A stretch of 64,000 nucleotides of DNA. It comes from Phascolarctos cinereus. Lineage: Eukaryota > Chordata > Mammalia > Diprotodontia > Phascolarctidae. The DNA is taken from the NCBI RefSeq assembly GCF_002099425.1, contig NW_018344001.1:1718501-1782500 (forward strand), read 5' to 3'. Under the pieces are notes generated by a model. The model did no database searches, was not told the DNA's origin, and worked only from the letters and a program-made list of their open reading frames with translations. Made by a program: the position numbers and the translations under genes. Below, in pieces: positions 1-11,284 of the stretch. Within the stretch, counting starts at the first letter, position 1, and each line of letters opens with the position of its first letter.

Positions 1-860
1 TCCTGGTCCTCCTATCTGCCCAGTTGCTCATCCATCCCTTTTTCCAGTTCTTCATCCATGTCACAGTCATACCAGGTGGCCCCCCAAGGCTCTGTCTTGG
101 GGCTCCATCCTTTTTCAACTCCTCTTACTTGGCGATTTCATCTACTCTGTTCAGTTTGTAATCTCTGTAGATAGTGAAGTTTTTCCTCGTAACTACAGCC
201 CAAAGTGTCTTCTGTCTCTAGCTCTCTAGAGCATGGCATTCCTGTCAGACCTGCCTCTTTTTTTGGTGGTGGTAATTGGATTGCTAAGTCTGGCACTATG
301 AACAAAGTATGCTCACGTTAAGAAGACATCTGGAAGAATATCATCTCAGGATGCGATATGTGGACTGGATGGTGGTCAAGCTAGATCAGATTGCTCTGTC
401 AACTTGGACGTAGGAGTGAAGTATCTCAGGTGCCTGGGTTAAGCCCTGTCCAGCTCAATGTATTCATCAATGCCTTAGATCAAGGTGGGAAAGGCTTTCT
501 TGATAAATTTCCAGAAAACGTGCAACTGGTTGCAATTGTTAACACATTGAATGAGAGATCTGAATAGCAAAAGATCTCACTGAGCTGGAATGATGAACTG
601 AGTGGAAAAAGATAGCTCTCTTTCTAATATTCTGCATGACCATGTTTTTAAAAAAAAAAAAAATAACACTGAATGAATAATGACCCTGTCCTGGCCAGAA
701 CAGGGCATATATTTGGCAAAGCTAATGGTGAACTGCAACTAAAGAGTCATAGAAATGAATGCAAAACTTCTATACTTGGGTTGGAAAAAATAATCTTTAC
801 AACTACAGGATTGAAAAGAGAGTGCTACAGTGTGCCCAGGAAGACTTAGTGTCAAATCTG
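1..860 (+). mobile_element. L2 and CR1 LINE fragments
   Basis: About 60-180 resembles the L2 segment reading CCAAGGCTCTGTCTTGGG. About 450-860 resembles a degenerate CR1 ORF2 region (cues: CTTAGATCAAGGTGGGAAAG, TTGATAAATTT, ACTTGGGTTGGAAAAAATAA). Both are old, diverged and non-coding. Confidence 0.5.
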
Positions 861-2575
861 GGAGTTGGAGACTCCTTGGAAAACCCAAGTGGCTTATAAA
901 ACGTCCAGTTTGATGATTCTGGTCAGGGGGTGCTCGTTTTTTATTTCCTAATGCATTGTAGATTAATCATGTCCTCAAGTTCTGGTTAGGAAAGCGTTTG
1001 CTCCAGAAAAGCAACTTTTGGGGATGAATGAGCACTAAACAGGCACACAGTGTAGGCCAGTCTTGAGGGGTGCAAGCATCCAGTTTCATTTAACCATTTG
1101 CCAATAAGATTAGATTTTGCAGAGGAATATGTACTTCAAAGGCATAGCCAAAGTGGACAGACAAACGTTTCTCCCATCACCTCATGGATATAACCCTATG
1201 TCATCTCACTCTCTGGGAGGGTAGGAGGATTAGTCCCACAAAATTCGATGTCTAAAGCCCCTCTGGGTTAGCTTCCTGGAACCCTGGCTTCTTAGGCCCT
1301 CCCCATTGGACTGGCAGCAAAACTCAGCCGAGAATCCTAGGCTCCAAGGTACCCATGGCTTGAGCTCAAGGGGCACACCCACAGCTGAAAAGGACGAACA
1401 AAAGAGGGCGAAGTTCAGGCCCATTTCTCAGGGCCATGGGGGCCTAATTGGAGAGGAAGGTGGCCCTCAGATGGTCCCGCATCGAGCAACTGGGCAGGTT
1501 CTTAGTGCTTCCATTGTATATGGTCTGGGCATTCACCAAACCCCAGGTATGCTGTGATCAAATGTGCTACCCAGACAGAGCTCAGAAAAACAGTGTAGGA
1601 GAAGAAAACAAATGTGGAGGGGTTGCTGTTCATGTACTCCTATAAAATTGGACCCCTCAGTACCCCAGTTAGTGATGTCTCTCACGAAGACAGGCCTTAG
1701 CTAAGAATTCCTTGGAGTTTCTGGCTCCCTTAATCTCTAGAGTATGAGTGCATTCAGTTCTCTGGGATCCATCAGACATCAAGGTCGTCACCCAGGCCAG
1801 TAGCTGAGGCTGAAGGGCTCTGCCAGGCTAAGACAATTTTCAGTTGATCCTTTCAGACACTGTGGGTTCCCTATTGGTTGACACAGTTCATCCTGGTGGC
1901 CTATCCTTACTCTGTCACTTGGATGTTAGTTAGCCCGCGCCAATCAGTGGGAGGAAGAAGAGCAGTGCCTGGGTGGGATTCCCCCACTGGCCCAACTGAA
2001 CATGTGAATATTGCCACAGCAAATGGAAGTATCCAGCCAGCCATCAAGCATTAATTAAGGGTGCCTGGCATTCTATGAGGTGAATGAGATATGAAGATAA
2101 AAATGAAACCAGTCTCTGCCCTCAAGTAACTTACATTTTAGCATGCACGATGAACATTTAGTTCCTTGAAGACCCATTTAGTTGACTTACCCAATACCCA
2201 GTCAAAGTAGCAACCATCCAAACTTCAATGTCCAGGGACATTTTGCTGCTCATAACCAAGCAAGGTCAGCAAACAGATGTCGGTAATCCTTGCTTTGCTT
2301 TCTGCATTTCCACTCGCTCATTGGAGCCAGGATTTATTCAGAAGTGCGCAGTCACTAAGGAAAAAAAGCATGAGCAATTGATTGTTTCATTGGAAGCATG
2401 AAACTTGCAATTTATTCCAGGCTGTCTTCCCAAGGTCCTTCATGATCTTGTCTCTTCCTTTCTGTCCTCCACTCTCCAAAATTAAGCTCAGCATTGTCAG
2501 TGTTAATTGAGTGTCCACAGAGTGCAAGACTCTGTTGGGCACAACAGGATGGACTGTTTGCAAAACTAAGAACTA
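861..2575. other. Upstream intergenic sequence, nothing recognised
   Basis: Mixed-composition sequence without convincing ORFs or strong repeat signatures; only short tails resembling L2 are suspected (about 2035-2170). Small ORFs here have no recognisable family. Confidence 0.5.
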
Positions 2576-2579
2576 GCAG

Positions 2580-3140
2580 CTAATATTCTTCACTTTGTTG
2601 GATTCGAGCAGCTATGCAGTTCGAAATTGTGCAGCAAATGTTAAACTCACATGAGGGGTCAACCAATGTAAAAGCATGAAGGGAAGGGGGAAAGTGGAGG
2701 CTAAGTTTGGGGAACAGCAAACAGGCTGGTTTCGTTGGAAAGTAAAATCGAGAAACGAGTCTAGAAATCAGGCGGGTGACTGAGAGTGGACACCCTTGAA
2801 TGGCAAGTTGAGGCGTTTGGATTTTTTCCTCAAGGGAAAATAGGGAGCTACTGAAGATTCTTAAGGAGAGTGATATCATCAGATGTGCAATTTGGGAAGA
2901 TTCTTTTGGCAGCTATGTAAAGCATAACTTGAAGATGCAGAAGATTAGAAGCCAGGAGACCAATGAGGAAGCTACTGCAATAGGCAGAGTGAAAGGGGAC
3001 GAGGGCCTGAGTGCTAGTGCCTCGAGCAGTGACTTGGTGAATGCAGAGAACAGATATGAGAGCTGTCCAAGGGGTGGAATCAAGACTGGTAAGTTCTGGA
3101 ATAACAAACAACTTCATTTAACAAAGCTAACACATTTAGT
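2580..3140 (-). mobile_element. Old L2-type LINE fragment, antisense
   Basis: Cues such as GGAGCTACTGAAGATTCTTA, GGCAGCTATGTAAAG and GAAGCTACTGCAATAGGCAG are the reverse of a common marsupial L2 3' region. The short ORFs within are remnants or chance. Confidence 0.55.
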
Positions 3141-3539
3141 GTCAGTTGACTGAACTGATTCAAGATAAATTTGAACCAGTAAAAACTTCTGGATTGGAAA
3201 TGGCTTCATCCGTTTGTTTGGGGCAATGCAGAAATACCAGTAAGATGGTGGATTGTGATTTCACTGTTGTAGGTATTTCCATCACAGATGCAGGCCACGA
3301 TTCCTCCATCCTCCTCTTCCCATGCATTCTTGTCTATACTTCTCTGTAAAATCTTCCAAAGGGAATCCACCCTTTTCTTTAATATCTTGGTTCCTCTGCC
3401 TAGGCAGACTGGCATTGACCCTATGATTTACAGCTGGAGTTGCTGCTGACCCCACCTGGCTCAGGGTCTACTTTCATCCCACATCCTCCTGGCTCCAAGG
3501 CCAGTTCATTATACACTACCTACTCGTGCCTCCCTGGAA

Positions 3540-5260
3540 TCCTTTTGTCTTTTAAATTTAATGTATCTGATATTTACTCATCTGTTACCTTGTTGTTTCA
3601 GCCCCAGTAGAATATAAGCAGCTTGAGGGCAGGGGCTGTTATTGCTTTTGTGTTCCCAATGCTCAGCAAAATTGGATGAGGAAACTGAGGCAAACCTAGG
3701 TTAACTGACTTCCCCAGGGTCCCACTGCTAGTAAAGGTCTGTAGCTGGATTTGAACTCAGATTGTCCTTCCTTCCTTCCAGAATTGTATCCGTGCTCATG
3801 AATTAGTTGTGTCTCCACTGAAGTTCCACTGTGGTACTTTATGTGTTCCTAGGGCCAGAAGCTCTTGCCTACTTTACACAGTTGGAAAAGCTTTGCCTTT
3901 GGCCTGGGCACTGGGCTTCCCTGAGGACCGGTCTACCTCTGCTCATAAACAGAAGCTTGACAGTCTGGTGCTATTTTTTTTCCCCGTGGTAACTCATGAA
4001 GATGTCTGCAAAAGTGTCTAGGGGTGGAGATTTGGATATGGGGAGGGGGGTGGCCTCATCATCACTTCTTGCCTGGATTACTGTAATAGGTTCATAGGAT
4101 CATAGATTTACAGATGGAAGGGCCCTCAGAAGTCATCAGGTCCAATCTTTGAACAAATGAGTGAATGAACAGGAGATCATTTTTTAAGCACTGACTGTGT
4201 GCAAATACAAACGCTAAGATAGACTCTGCTCTCAGGGAGTTTCTGTTCTAATGGGAGAGACAGAAAAAGGTGCATGGGGACCAGGAAGGAAGGCTGTGGT
4301 TTGGAAAACCCCAGGAATAGAGAATGGAACCGTAGGGGAGAAAAGGGATGCATCCTTCCCAGTAACAAAGGCAGTGATGTTTTCATTTTGGTGTGAGAAT
4401 TGAAAAGTTAAGGCTGGATTGGGAAGGAAAAGGTATGTTCATGGGGGCAGGCAACAAGAGACCTGAGGAATGAAGTGAAGAATGGCTGGAGCCAGCCAGT
4501 CACATGAGGCATCCCAAAACCACCATACAGAGGGCCACAGGGCGAGCAAAAAGTGTTCTTTTTAAAGGTGAAGCAACGGGGCCAAAGGGTGCTGAGCCAC
4601 CCCCAGGGTCACGTGGGGAATGTCCTCATTCATTGCCCCGTGGGTAGTCTCTGCCTGGTGTAATGCCATCTTCCACGGCTGCCTTATCCGTATTTCCAGA
4701 ACAAGGTTATATCGATGTCGCTGCTCTATTCAAATGCTTTCTTTGGTTCCCTGATTTCTCTAAGACAAAATATAAACTCTATACCCGGTGTTTAAAATCC
4801 TTGTCAATCTAGCTCCCCCTGAGTTTGGCAGGTTTATGTGACGTTATTCCCCTTCATGCCCCATCCAATATGCGGCCCGTCGCTCTGTAGACTCTTCGCC
4901 TGATGTAACGCCCGCAGCCTCTTTGCCTTTGCACCAACTGTCCCAATCTGACCACCCGTTCTTAAAACCTCCCCACCCCCCAGCTCTTAGCATTGGCCAT
5001 CTCTGTACATTCTTTTATATTTACTTATCTGGGTGCAAATTGCATAGCCCTAATAAAATGTAAACCCCATAAGGGATCACACATTTAGAGATGGAAGGGC
5101 CTTTGGAGTCCAACCCCTCACTTTCCAGATGAGCAAACTGAGGCAAAGGAAGGGCAGATGACTTGCCTTTGGTCCGGCAGCTAGGAAGTGTCTGAGGAAG
5201 AATCCGAACCCAGATCTTCTTGACTCTCTAGAGCTCCATGTTTTATGTTCAGTGACCGCC
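3540..5260. mobile_element. Tiled L2 3' ends and CORE-SINE/MIR copies
   Basis: The block holds an L2 3' end (about 3540-3668, AGCTTGAGGGCAGGGGCTGT) joined to an antisense MIR (3670-3790), a CORE-SINE head (about 4085-4145), an antisense L2 piece (4150-4280), an L2 3' end in sense (about 4640-5065) and an antisense MIR-like SINE (about 5070-5255). All are diverged. Confidence 0.6.
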
Positions 5261-5879
5261 TAGCATAGTGCCTTGAAAACTGTAAGCGCTCGCTCGTTTA
5301 ACTGAATTCATGGGCTCACAGATGGGGGAGCTGGAAGGGGCCTCTGAGGCCATGCCGACCACCGGCTATTGAATTGAATTGAATTCTTGGAATAATTTCA
5401 ACATTTCACCGTTAAAAAATGGCCGCCTTCAAGCTTGAGGAGGTGGTTCCTCAAGTAGAGCTCATCGAAAGGGACAGGAACTGGGTGAGGACTGAAAGGA
5501 TCTGTGACCATCGTTCGTTTCCATCAGCGGTTCCTCCGAGCCTCGGGGCCCTCTGGACGGGAGCAGCGTCCTGCGATTAGCCGACAGAACGCTGGGTGGT
5601 GCTGTCGTCTCAGACAAATGCAGCTCCAGCCTTCGCCGAGAGAAAACGGCCAAGGATGAAGCCCGAAAGGCGAAGCCAGATGGAGCCTTCCGGTCTCTTT
5701 CCCGATTCAGTCTCCAGCCGGTTATTGATGTGAGGGGTAGAACAGGGAACAGACCGCAGCATATATTTCCTTCCCTGTATGAAAAACAAGCAAACTAAGC
5801 CCAAAAGCAAAGCAGTCCTAAAAAGAAACAAGGAACGTTGCTGCCTGCCCAATTTTACAATTTGCCCGTTAATTGTAGG

Positions 5880-6790
5880 CTGATTGTGCTTATTCCTAGC
5901 TGATGTGAGTCATTTACCCTCTCTCTGCCTCAGTTTCCTCATCTATAAAATAGGGATAATGATAGCACCATGTCCCAGGGCAGTTGTGAGAATGAAATGA
6001 AATGAGATTTGCAGAGCATTAGATAGTCATTATTATTTTAATTAGCTCGGATGGGTGCAGTGAGTTACTGGGGACTGGACAAGCCCCTTCACTCTCCCCA
6101 GGGTCCGACTTGTAAGTGTGCAGGTGCCTGGGAGGCAGCTGGGTTTGTCTGTACTTTTGACCTGGATTCTAGAGCTAGCTCTGCCCGGAATGTCAGCCTG
6201 GAAAAGTGAATTTCAGCTGTCTGGGCCCCGGTTTCCTCATTTGTCAAAGGGAAGGGTTGAAGTAGATGCAGAGGTTTCAGTTTTAACATACTAAGTTCTA
6301 TGGTTCTAAATGTCAACAAGAATTCGTGCTGTATCTTAATAAGAGGCAGCTTGATTCACTACATAAAGGACTATTGGTAGAGTCAGGAAGACCTGGGTTC
6401 AAGTACTACTTGTAACACAGATTGGCTATGTGACCCTAGGCAAGTCACCTAACCCCTCCAGGTCCCCAAGTAACATTCTAAAACCCTAAGTTTCAGGGAA
6501 CTGCTTACCTGAGTCCTCGGAGGAACTCCCCAAGGTGATGGAGGTTGCCTAATGATGATAATAATAATAATGGTTAGAGAATTTGCAAAGGGCTTTTCAG
6601 ACTTCTTTGATCCTCACAACAACCAAGTGAGGGACAAGTTAGTTATTCTCAGCCCCATTTTACAGAAGAGGAACCCGAGGCTCAGAAAGGCAGTGATTGC
6701 CCAGGGTAACGCAGTGTATGTGGCAGGATTCAAACCCAGGTCTTCCTGTTTGCCCAGCACTCCTGCAGCAGATTACTTTTCACTCACTAG
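5880..6790. mobile_element. Cluster of MIR/CORE-SINE copies
   Basis: Sense MIRs lie at about 5880-6035 and 6150-6310 and a sense SINE at about 6330-6540, each with CCTCAGTTTCCTCATCTGTAA-type or GTGACC..GGCAAGTCAC cores. An antisense MIR follows at about 6555-6780 (CCATTTTACAGAAGAGGAA). Confidence 0.65.
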
Positions 6791-6799
6791 TCTGGACCA

Positions 6800-7990
6800 A
6801 CCAACTAAACTGGAATATGGACATAGAAATAATTACGCACCATACTGTCCGCCAGATGAAATTTGGAATGGCCCCCAGTCTTTCTAATGAAAATCCAAAG
6901 AAGAGTTCAGTTGCCCACATTCTAGAAAGACAGAGTGTGTGCCTGGAAAGCAGAGGAGGGTTGAAGTGGAAGATGGCGAGGAGGATGCCCCTTGATGACC
7001 ATTCAGCAAGTTCAGTGATTTACACTTGGAATGTTCATGGCTGCATGAGTCAGGGATCTGGGAAGGGACCATTACTACAACCTGCCACATTGTAGGTGCC
7101 CCAGGTATTGGGTGGCCACCTGGGGCAGAGGAAGAAAAAGAACAAATCCACTGGGAAGGGGATCAGCAAAGGAAAATGTGCAAGGTTTCTCCTGACTCAC
7201 AAAGCAGCTCAGCACTGGAATCCTTGCTAGAGAAGCTTCAAGACTGCTCATTTTCAGCAGAAGATGTAATCTCAATGGCACACCATTAAAACAACACTTT
7301 ACTGCACTTTCATCCAAATGCTTCTTTCTTATAGGAGGTTTCTATATCCAAGCCTCTAGTACCAAATGTTATTCTACGCATTCCTACATCATTCTAAAAC
7401 AACAAACAATTTTCCAAACATGGGCCTGAGATTAATTTCAAGACCATAAATGCTCTGAAGGCAGATTTTGATAATGTTTTATTTGCTGTGCTTTTAAATG
7501 ATTCCATATCTCAAGACTTGATAGGAATTTATTTGTTGAGCTGTGAGCCACTCTCCCTTCCTATTAAAACGTAGCCTACGTAGTTTGAAGGTCCATTTTC
7601 ATTTCCCTGCCAAACTTGGCACCACAACAAAGAAAAACTGAGAATCGACACAGGCTAGTGTGACGAAGTCCCCAGACAGCCAGGCAAAAAAGATAACATT
7701 ACGGGTGGGCTCTGATTTAAGGCAGCTGCAGGACGGAAGTCAAAGCTTAACTTTGTGGGCTTTCTCCTTCCCTCTGAAAAATGACTGGCCACCAATGATC
7801 AGCTGTCGGTCAGGCTAGGTATGTGTGACACTAAGCAAAGGCTGTGGGGCAGGAACGAAGAGTCCGATGGGCAGCATCAGGGGGAAAGCAATTTGGGTCT
7901 TCTCAGGAACCACTCTTTACATCTAAATAGGAAACTAATCTGCTTAAAAGAGGCAATCATTCAAGCAGACTTGGCTAGAGGTAGAAACAA
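6800..7990. other. Repeat-poor upstream sequence, nothing recognised
   Basis: No convincing gene or repeat. Small ORFs of 60-90 codons overlap on both strands without recognisable domains. It lies 2-3 kb upstream of PTGER3 and could hold regulatory DNA, but no specific motif was identified. Confidence 0.45.
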
Positions 7991-7994
7991 TGAA

Positions 7995-8222
7995 CCCCAC
8001 ATAGCTGGAAAGAATAGAGTGATGGGCCTGGAGTCAGGAAGATCTGGGTTCAAATTCAGCCTCAGACACTAGCCTCGAGTCTCTGGGCAAGCCACAACTC
8101 TGCCTCAGTTTTCTGATCTGTCAAATGAACTGGAGAAGAAAATGGCAAACTACTCCAGCATCTCTGCCAAGGAAACCCCCAATGGAGTCAGGGAAGAGTG
8201 GTCGCCACTGCACAACAACCAC
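7995..8222 (+). mobile_element. Mar1-like tRNA-derived SINE
   Basis: The head GGAGTCAGGAAGATCTGGGT leads to CTGGAGAAGAAAATGGCAAAC and the terminal GCACAACAACCACAA. This is the marsupial tRNA-SINE with a LINE-derived 3' tail, in sense orientation. Confidence 0.75.
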
Positions 8223-8224
8223 AA

Positions 8225-8980
8225 AACTGGAAAGAGAGGCAGTTTTGGAATCCAAGGACGTGGTGTTCAAATCCCAGCTCTGCCACTTTTTACCTGAATG
8301 ACATTGGGCACTTCTCCTGTAAAATGAAAGAGTTTGAGGAGAAATCTCTAAGGCTCATTCTGGCTCCAAATCTCTGCTATTGTGATTATCTTTCTCCTCT
8401 CTACCATGTGAAGACAACTGAGCTTTGGAAGGTACTCTAAAGTACTCCTGCTTCTTTAATGCCTTGTGCTACCTAAGGAAGATTCCAATTGTGTTCTCCC
8501 TAGCTCGACAGACTGGGAGCGTTGCTTCCAACGAGACAATGTTTCGGAAGTCTACATGGAGGGGATACAGGTTTTGAAACTTGAAGCTCCTCACATTGTT
8601 TAGGACACTAAGGAAAATGAAATAGGAGAGGATCTCGGTTCAAATCTCTCCTCACACACTAAGTATGTGACTTTGGGCAAGTCTCTGGGCCTCAGTTTCT
8701 TCATCTGTAAGTTACTAGGTGGCTCAGTGCATAAAGAGATGGACTTGAAGTCAGGAACATCTGATTTCAAATCTTGCCTCAGACACCAGCTGTGTGACCC
8801 CGGGCAAGTCATTTAACCTCTGTTTGCCTCAGTTTTCTTATCTGTAAAATGGTGGAAATAACAGCATCTAACTTTTAAGGTTGTTGTGAGGATAAAGTGA
8901 GGTGACATCGTAAAGCTCTTTGCAAACCTTAAAGGGCTAGGCGCATGTCAGTTAATATTGTTATCTGTAAAAGCAGGAGA
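8225..8980 (+). mobile_element. Three successive MIR-type SINEs
   Basis: Sense copies lie at about 8225-8400, 8600-8710 and 8711-8980. The last is nearly full length: GGTGGCTCAGTGCATAAAG head, CCGGGCAAGTCATTTAACC core, and GTTGTTGTGAGGATAAAGTG tail. Confidence 0.7.
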
Positions 8981-9469
8981 TTGAAATACACGGCTCTGAG
9001 GCCACATCAGAATGAAGGGCTGCTCTCCTCCTCCCCCTGTCCCCCTCCGATCCTCTTGGCAGGATTTTCCACCTGCAGACATGCTGGTCCATCCAGGCTG
9101 GTTCCACACAGGATCTCCCATTTCCACTTGCACCAAAGCCTCCCATCTATTCCTTTCTGGTGGGAACAGGGGAGTGTCGCCCACACTTCAGCCCGGGCTA
9201 GCGAATCTGCCTCGTGCCCCTTCGGGCCCCAGCCTAGTCCTCTCCACGTCTCTAGGCAGGCGAATGGTGCCTCCCCACGCCATCTCCCAAAGAGAATCTT
9301 CTCTTCTCCACCTCCCCAGGAGGCGACATCATTGTATCTACAGCAGAGGCAGGAGGCAGCGGAGGAGAAGGGGATCGGGGGATGAGGCTCGGCTCGCCGG
9401 CTCCCCTCTTCCCCAGGCTTAGATGCGCAGTGGAAGAATCTCGGGGCCCCCGGGTGCTGTAGGGAGCGC

Positions 9470-9471
<2 letters not shown>

Positions 9472-9504
<33 letters not shown>
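9472..9504 (+). repeat. (GA)n tract in the PTGER3 promoter region
   Basis: An uninterrupted GA dinucleotide run of 33 nt lies about 200 bp upstream of the candidate core promoter. Such tracts can bind GAGA-type factors or form triplex DNA, but no functional evidence is visible. Confidence 0.9.
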
Positions 9505-9505
<1 letters not shown>

Positions 9506-9675
9506 ATGGAAGCCTGAGCAGCGCAGGGTAGCAGGGGAAGCAGAGCTGGGGCTGGTGGGCTCTCTGGCCGAGGGGAGTCCTCGGGGAATCCTCTCCCCCA
9601 GTGCACTAGCAGCCCGCTAGCCAGCTGCCAAGGGGCGCGGAGTCCGAGGGGCCGCCTCCTCCCCTGCGTTCTGGG

Positions 9676-9716
9676 GCGCCCCGCCCCCTTCGGCCTTATA
9701 GAAAGGCGGGGGCCGC
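9676..9716 (+). promoter_or_regulatory. PTGER3: Candidate core promoter: GC boxes flanking a TATA-like motif
   Basis: A CCCCGCCCCC GC box (9679-9688) and an AGGCGGGGG GC box (about 9704-9712) flank TTATAGAAA (9696-9704). If the TATA-like motif works, transcription would start near 9725-9735, where GGCTTCTCC is pyrimidine-rich, leaving a 5' UTR of about 250 nt. The start site is inferred from motifs only. Confidence 0.45.
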
Positions 9717-9874
9717 ATTCGGGCTTCTCCGCGGGAGCCGGAGGGCGGGCGCGCGGGGTGCGCGCGGACGGCGCGGCGCCCTTGACCGAGCGGCCGGTGT
9801 GGCCGCCCAGCAGAGCGCCCAGGCGGCGGCGAGCTAGCAGCGGGGGAGCCGGGGAGGCGGCGGCGCTAGGCACC

Positions 9875-9988
9875 ATGGCTGGCAGAAGAGCCCCGGCAGC
9901 GGCCGCCGCCAGCCTCCCTCTGCTGCGCGTCCACGGACGGCTGTCCTTGCCCCTGCTGAGGCTGCTGCCGGCCACGAAGGCGACATGA
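9875..9988 (+). CDS. Upstream ORF in the PTGER3 5' UTR (37 codons)
   Basis: The ATG at 9875 sits in CACCATGG, an optimal Kozak context and better than that of the PTGER3 ATG (CGACATGA). It encodes a 37-residue Ala/Leu/Arg-rich peptide beginning MAGRRAP. Its TGA (9986-9988) overlaps the receptor ATG (9985-9987) as ATGA. If the transcript starts upstream of 9875, scanning ribosomes would meet this ORF first, so it could dampen PTGER3 translation or act by termination-reinitiation. The ORF itself is seen; translation and any peptide function are not shown. Confidence 0.5.
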   Translation: MAGRRAPAAAAASLPLLRVHGRLSLPLLRLLPATKAT

Positions 9989-10890
9989 AGGAGGCGGCGG
10001 GCGGCACGGTGGCCCCTGGGCTCCCCCCTTTGTGCAGCCGCCTGTCCCGCTCGTACCCGGGCATGTCGGGGTCCGAGCCGGCCGCGTCGCCGGAGGGCAA
10101 CGGCACGGGCTGGCGGCCCGCCGAGCAGTGCGGCTCCGTGTCGGTAGCCTACCCGCTCGCCATGATGATCACGGGCGTCGTGGGCAACGCGCTCGCCATG
10201 CTGCTCGTGGCCCGCAGCTACCGTCGCAAGGAGAGCAAGCGTAAGAAATCCTTCCTGCTGTGCATCGGCGGCCTGGCGCTCACCGACCTGGTGGGCCAGC
10301 TGCTCACCAGCCCAGTGGTCATCGCCGTCTACCTGTCCAAGCGGCCCTGGCAGCAGCTTGACCCGTCGGGCCGCCTGTGCTCCTTCTTCGGACTCAGCAT
10401 GACCACGTTCGGCCTCTGCCCCCTCTTCATCGCCAGTGCCATGGCCGTCGAGCGGGCGCTGGCCATCCGCGCGCCGCACTGGTACGCCAGCCACATGAAG
10501 ACGCGGGCCACCCGGACCGTGCTGCTGGCCGTCTGGCTGGCGGGGCTCGCCTTCGCCCTGCTGCCCGTGGCCGGCGTGGGCCACTACACCGTGCAGTGGC
10601 CCGGGACCTGGTGCTTCATCAGCACCAGCGAGCGCGGCGCCAACCGGACCGGCTCGGCTCCCAGCCGCGGCAACGCCTTCTTCGCCTCCGCTTTCGCCTT
10701 CTTGGGGCTCACGGCGCTGGCGGTCACCTTCGTCTGCAACCTGGCCACCATCAAGGCGCTGGTGTCCCGCTGCCGGGCCAAGGCCACGGCCGCCCAGGCG
10801 GGCGCCCAGTGGGGCAGGATCACCACCGAGACGGTCATCCAGCTCATGGGAATCATGTGCGTCCTCTCCGCCTGCTGGTCCCCCTTGTTG
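9985..10890 (+). CDS. PTGER3: PTGER3 coding exon 1 (prostaglandin E2 receptor EP3, residues 1-302)
   Basis: Encodes the N-terminus to mid-TM6 of the EP3 receptor, a class A GPCR of the plasma membrane that binds PGE2 and couples mainly to Gi. Family signatures seen: SRSYRR-like ICL1 ([13 protein letters not shown], 76-88), [15 protein letters not shown] (156-170, the E/DRY position), the prostanoid ECL2 motif [10 protein letters not shown] (204-213), and [10 protein letters not shown] in ICL3 (262-271). Likely TM segments: 51-77, 90-117, 131-158, 177-197, 228-256, and 280 onward. Cys132 and Cys210 are the expected disulfide pair; N39 (NGT) and N220 (NRT) are glycosylation sequons. The ATG at 9985 was chosen because MKEA...PLCSRL matches the human start MKET...FCTRL. 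The exon ends in frame (302 codons, phase 0) at donor TTG|GTAGGT. The open frame continuing to 10935 is intronic. Confidence 0.97.
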
Positions 10891-11284
10891 GTAGGTCCTA
10901 ACTGGGAAGGGGGAGGTGGGGCCGGGGACGCATGAGTGTGCGCGACTGGGTAGAGGCCGGTATGAATAAGTATGAAGGTATGGGGAGGGAGGGGATCCTG
11001 GCAAAGGGTGGGGGGGGATGGGGGGTGGCAGGGGGTGTCTATGGATCATTCACTGGGACAGAAGGATTGGGGGAGGAGGTCTCATCACCCTCTTCTTGAA
11101 GAGGGGAGCACAGGATGATCAGTTGTCCTTTATGGGGGGGGTGTAGGTACTCTTACGCCAACTGGCAACCCCCTATGTTTTAAGCTGTGTGGCATTCTCA
11201 GAACCCAAGACACTTTTTTTGGCTTCCAATTCACACTGTAAGAAGCAACAACGAGCACAAATATGGACCCGGCTCTCAGGTTGG

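Larger units (their letters stand above)
9600..10890. promoter_or_regulatory. PTGER3: CpG island spanning the PTGER3 5' UTR and exon 1
   Basis: Sequence composition changes sharply from AT-rich or neutral flank to very GC-rich DNA with frequent CpG from about 9600 to the end of exon 1. This is typical of a housekeeping or regulated CpG-island promoter. It also explains the very long open frames on both strands here, which are not genes. Confidence 0.85.

Noticed and set aside
9007-11049. A 680-codon open frame antisense to PTGER3 exon 1, and other long ORFs there
   Set aside because: They lie in GC-rich DNA opposite or overlapping a real exon. The translations are Gly/Arg/Pro/Ala-rich with no domain. 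They are composition-driven shadows.
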